A stretch of DNA of 6,039 nt from Chloroflexota bacterium. GTDB taxonomy: Bacteria > Chloroflexota > Anaerolineae > Caldilineales > Caldilineaceae. The notes beneath the pieces were generated by a model that worked only from the letters and a program-made list of their open reading frames with translations, was not told where the DNA came from and made no database searches. Shown piece after piece: positions 5,014-6,039 of this stretch; within the stretch, counting starts at the first letter, position 1, and each line of letters starts with the position of its first letter. The DNA lies in NCBI GenBank assembly GCA_016199425.1, contig JACQGT010000414.1, positions 1 through 6,039 on the forward strand, in the 5' to 3' direction. The translations under genes were made by a program, and so were the position numbers.

Positions 5014-5966
5014 TGGTCATTCCCACGTCCGTTTAGATCCAGTTCGATAAAATTGTAGGCCGGCCAGGGGCCGCTCAACTCGTAGCGCACACCGGCCCCG
5101 CCATACTCCTCGCCCAAGCGCGCCAGTTCAGCGCGGAATCCATCCAATTCCCGCTCTGCCACCAGATAGGCGGCATTCAGTTCCATGCCCGGCGGATTGG
5201 GGTGCAAGGCAAGGCTGGTTGCCGCCACGGCGTGACCGGACAGGTGTGCATGGCTCTCTTCAACAACCCCAGCAGTAATCTCATCGGCTTTTTGGACGAC
5301 CAGCGCATCCAACTTTTTTTGCAGCAGAAACGCGCGCCCGGCGGACATTCCGGCAATACGGGTCTGCAATGCGCGTAGCGCAGCGTCGTCCCCTTCGACA
5401 GAGAGCAGAGCAAAAGTCAAGTCCCCGGGCTCGGTGTGTTGGGTAAGGATGGCAGCCTGCAATGCCTCTTGCGCCACGAATAGTTTGATACCCCACTCTT
5501 GCCGGCCGCGCAGGCGATCCAGCTCGGCTACCAATGCCGGTTCGTGCGCGGTCAGGACAGCCCGCACGGCTGCCTCGTCACGATAGATCGTGCAGAAGCG
5601 CAAGGGGATCACAGGCTGGCGCGTGGCCACCAGAGTATCCAACACCTGCTGGTGCGCCCGCACATGGACATCGATCCAGGCCGGGTCTTGCAGGCCGGCC
5701 TCAAGCGCGGACTGGTTAAATTGGTCGGCCCGCACCCGGCTCACCACCGCCTGCACAGCCTTCCCCGCCAGCCCATAGACAGGCCGGGTCTGGTCGATGC
5801 CGGGGATGGATGGCAGTTCGATCTCTGCGGCCGGAAGGATGGCATAGACACAGACGGGGTCGCCGTCAGGCAAGTCAGAGACTGGGGACTGGGGATTGGC
5901 GACTGGCGATTGGCGACTGGCGATTGGGGCCTGATCGCTGACCGCTGACCGCTGATCGCTATTCAT
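5010..5966 (-). CDS. Gas vesicle protein of the GvpL/GvpF family with repeat-encoded N-terminus
   Basis: The protein has 318 residues from the ATG at 5966. Family core: VCVYAI (38-43), VIPLRFCTIYRD (119-130), GRQEWGIKLF (154-163), ELNAAYLVAERELDGFR (262-278), and YELSGPWPAYNFIELDL (295-311). Residues 3-29 (SDQRSAVSDQAPIAS, then RQSPVANPQSPV) are encoded by heptamer repeats and have no counterpart in the family, which normally starts within a few residues of the YVYAI motif. The start at 5966 is preferred over the in-frame TTG at 5972 because GGAG (5977-5974) sits seven bases from the ATG and one from the TTG. The start overlaps the gvpO stop and the end overlaps gvpS by four bases, so O-L-S is translationally linked. 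Its place before gvpS suggests gvpL by Bacillus synteny (L-S-K-J), but F cannot be excluded. It acts in cytoplasmic vesicle assembly. Confidence 0.93.
   Translation of the reverse strand: MNSDQRSAVSDQAPIASRQSPVANPQSPVSDLPDGDPVCVYAILPAAEIELPSIPGIDQTRPVYGLAGKAVQAVVSRVRADQFNQSALEAGLQDPAWIDVHVRAHQQVLDTLVATRQPVIPLRFCTIYRDEAAVRAVLTAHEPALVAELDRLRGRQEWGIKLFVAQEALQAAILTQHTEPGDLTFALLSVEGDDAALRALQTRIAGMSAGRAFLLQKKLDALVVQKADEITAGVVEESHAHLSGHAVAATSLALHPNPPGMELNAAYLVAERELDGFRAELARLGEEYGGAGVRYELSGPWPAYNFIELDLNGRGNDQ
5880..5960. repeat. Two heptamer arrays inside the 5' end of the gvpL-like gene
   Basis: Seven GAYTGGS heptamers run without gaps from 5880 to 5928: GACTGGG twice, then GATTGGC, GACTGGC, GATTGGC, GACTGGC, GATTGGG. 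After GCCT, four GAYCGCT heptamers fill 5933-5960: GATCGCT, GACCGCT, GACCGCT, GATCGCT. The total is 81 bp, exactly 27 codons. Seven is not a multiple of three, so the protein shows a 7-residue period (QSPVANP, QSPVSDL). The array ends one base into the gvpO stop codon. Confidence 0.95.
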
Positions 5967-6039
5967 GCACAATCTCCAATTGGGAGCGGCGATAGCGGCC
6001 AGTGCGGCGATAGCTCAACAGGTTGGCGTCGGCGTCGAA
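5959..6039 (-). CDS. gvpO: Gas vesicle protein GvpO, C-terminal end only
   Basis: Twenty-six codons and a TAG stop are present; the rest lies beyond the right edge. The tail reads FDADANLLSYRRTGRYRRSQ, then LEIVHE. An acidic 'LDADGxLxSYRRxRRYSR'-like strand and basic end is the usual C-terminus of GvpO, a small protein needed for gas vesicle formation in actinobacteria, Bacillus-type clusters and haloarchaea. The TAG overlaps the ATG of the next gene (ATGAATAG), which suggests coupled translation. The identification rests on this short tail and on its neighbours, so it is less certain than the others. Confidence 0.7.
   Translation of the reverse strand, partial: FDADANLLSYRRTGRYRRSQLEIVHE
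5974..5977 (-). promoter_or_regulatory. Shine-Dalgarno GGAG deciding the gvpL-like start
   Basis: GGAG lies seven bases from the ATG at 5966 and only one base from the alternative TTG at 5972. This fixes the ATG as the likely start, inside the end of gvpO. Confidence 0.6.

Noticed and set aside
4430..5026. 198-codon minus-strand frame across gvpS and the second gvpF/L
   Set aside because: It is out of frame with two well-recognised Gvp proteins and is Gly/Arg-rich without motifs.
5499..5948. Plus-strand frame ending in a GLGIGDWRLATGDW-like repeat
   Set aside because: The repeat peptide is the reverse-strand reading of the heptamer array; the rest is antisense to the GvpL/F core.
5880..5960. 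CRISPR-like array
   Set aside because: The units are 7 bp and contiguous with no spacers, so it is a tandem repeat.
5970..5972. TTG as the start of the gvpL-like gene
   Set aside because: Its distance to GGAG is one base, whereas the ATG at 5966 has seven; the ATG also overlaps the gvpO stop in the usual coupled way.

Overview
The window is a GC-rich bacterial segment whose genes all lie on the minus strand. It holds the 3' part of a gas vesicle (gvp) gene cluster, a small zinc-finger gene at the end of that cluster, a broken metallopeptidase gene, and the first 649 codons of a PHP-domain/UvrD-type helicase fusion. Several kinds of short tandem and palindromic repeats lie between and inside the genes. 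The gvp gene set (O, L/F, S, K, J) is of the Bacillus/actinobacterial kind. That set, the PHP-helicase fusion and the repeat types together suggest a filamentous or planktonic Chloroflexota-like bacterium. This assignment is an inference and no marker in the window fixes it.

Layout, read in the direction of transcription from the right edge: the C-terminal end of gvpO (6039-5959); a GvpL/GvpF-family gene (5966-5010) whose first ~30 codons are made of heptamer repeats; gvpS (5013-4804), overlapping it by 4 bases; a second GvpF/GvpL-family gene (4743-3976); gvpK (3904-3506); a 29-bp perfect hairpin built from heptamers; gvpJ (3383-3072); a nested palindrome; and a GTG-started 135-residue protein with six CxxCxGxG motifs (2962-2555). 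The main shell gene gvpA, the ATPase gene gvpN and the cluster promoter are not in the window and presumably lie upstream, off the right edge. The genes seen encode assembly and minor-shell functions: GvpJ and GvpS are GvpA-like minor shell proteins, while GvpF/L, GvpK and GvpO are assembly factors. The DnaJ-zinc-finger-like protein is the unexplained member and could be a cluster-specific accessory or chaperone-like factor.

Left of the gvp cluster, a microcystinase C/M81-family gene survives only as its N-terminal third (2516 to about 2045). It has one internal frameshift and is cut off close to a 54-bp nested palindrome (1966-2019). That palindrome also supplies the -35 hexamer of a near-consensus promoter (CTGACA, 17 bases, TATAAT) whose predicted start falls on the A of the helicase ATG, which suggests a leaderless mRNA. 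The helicase gene itself carries repeat-derived, in-frame sequence in the linker between its PHP/zinc-finger half and its helicase half, and again at the left edge of the window.

Recurring theme: repeats sit at gene junctions and inside coding frames without breaking them (81 bp = 27 codons in gvpL; the helicase linker). No intergenic stretch exceeds 300 bases, and I see no tRNA, rRNA, CRISPR array or transposase gene.
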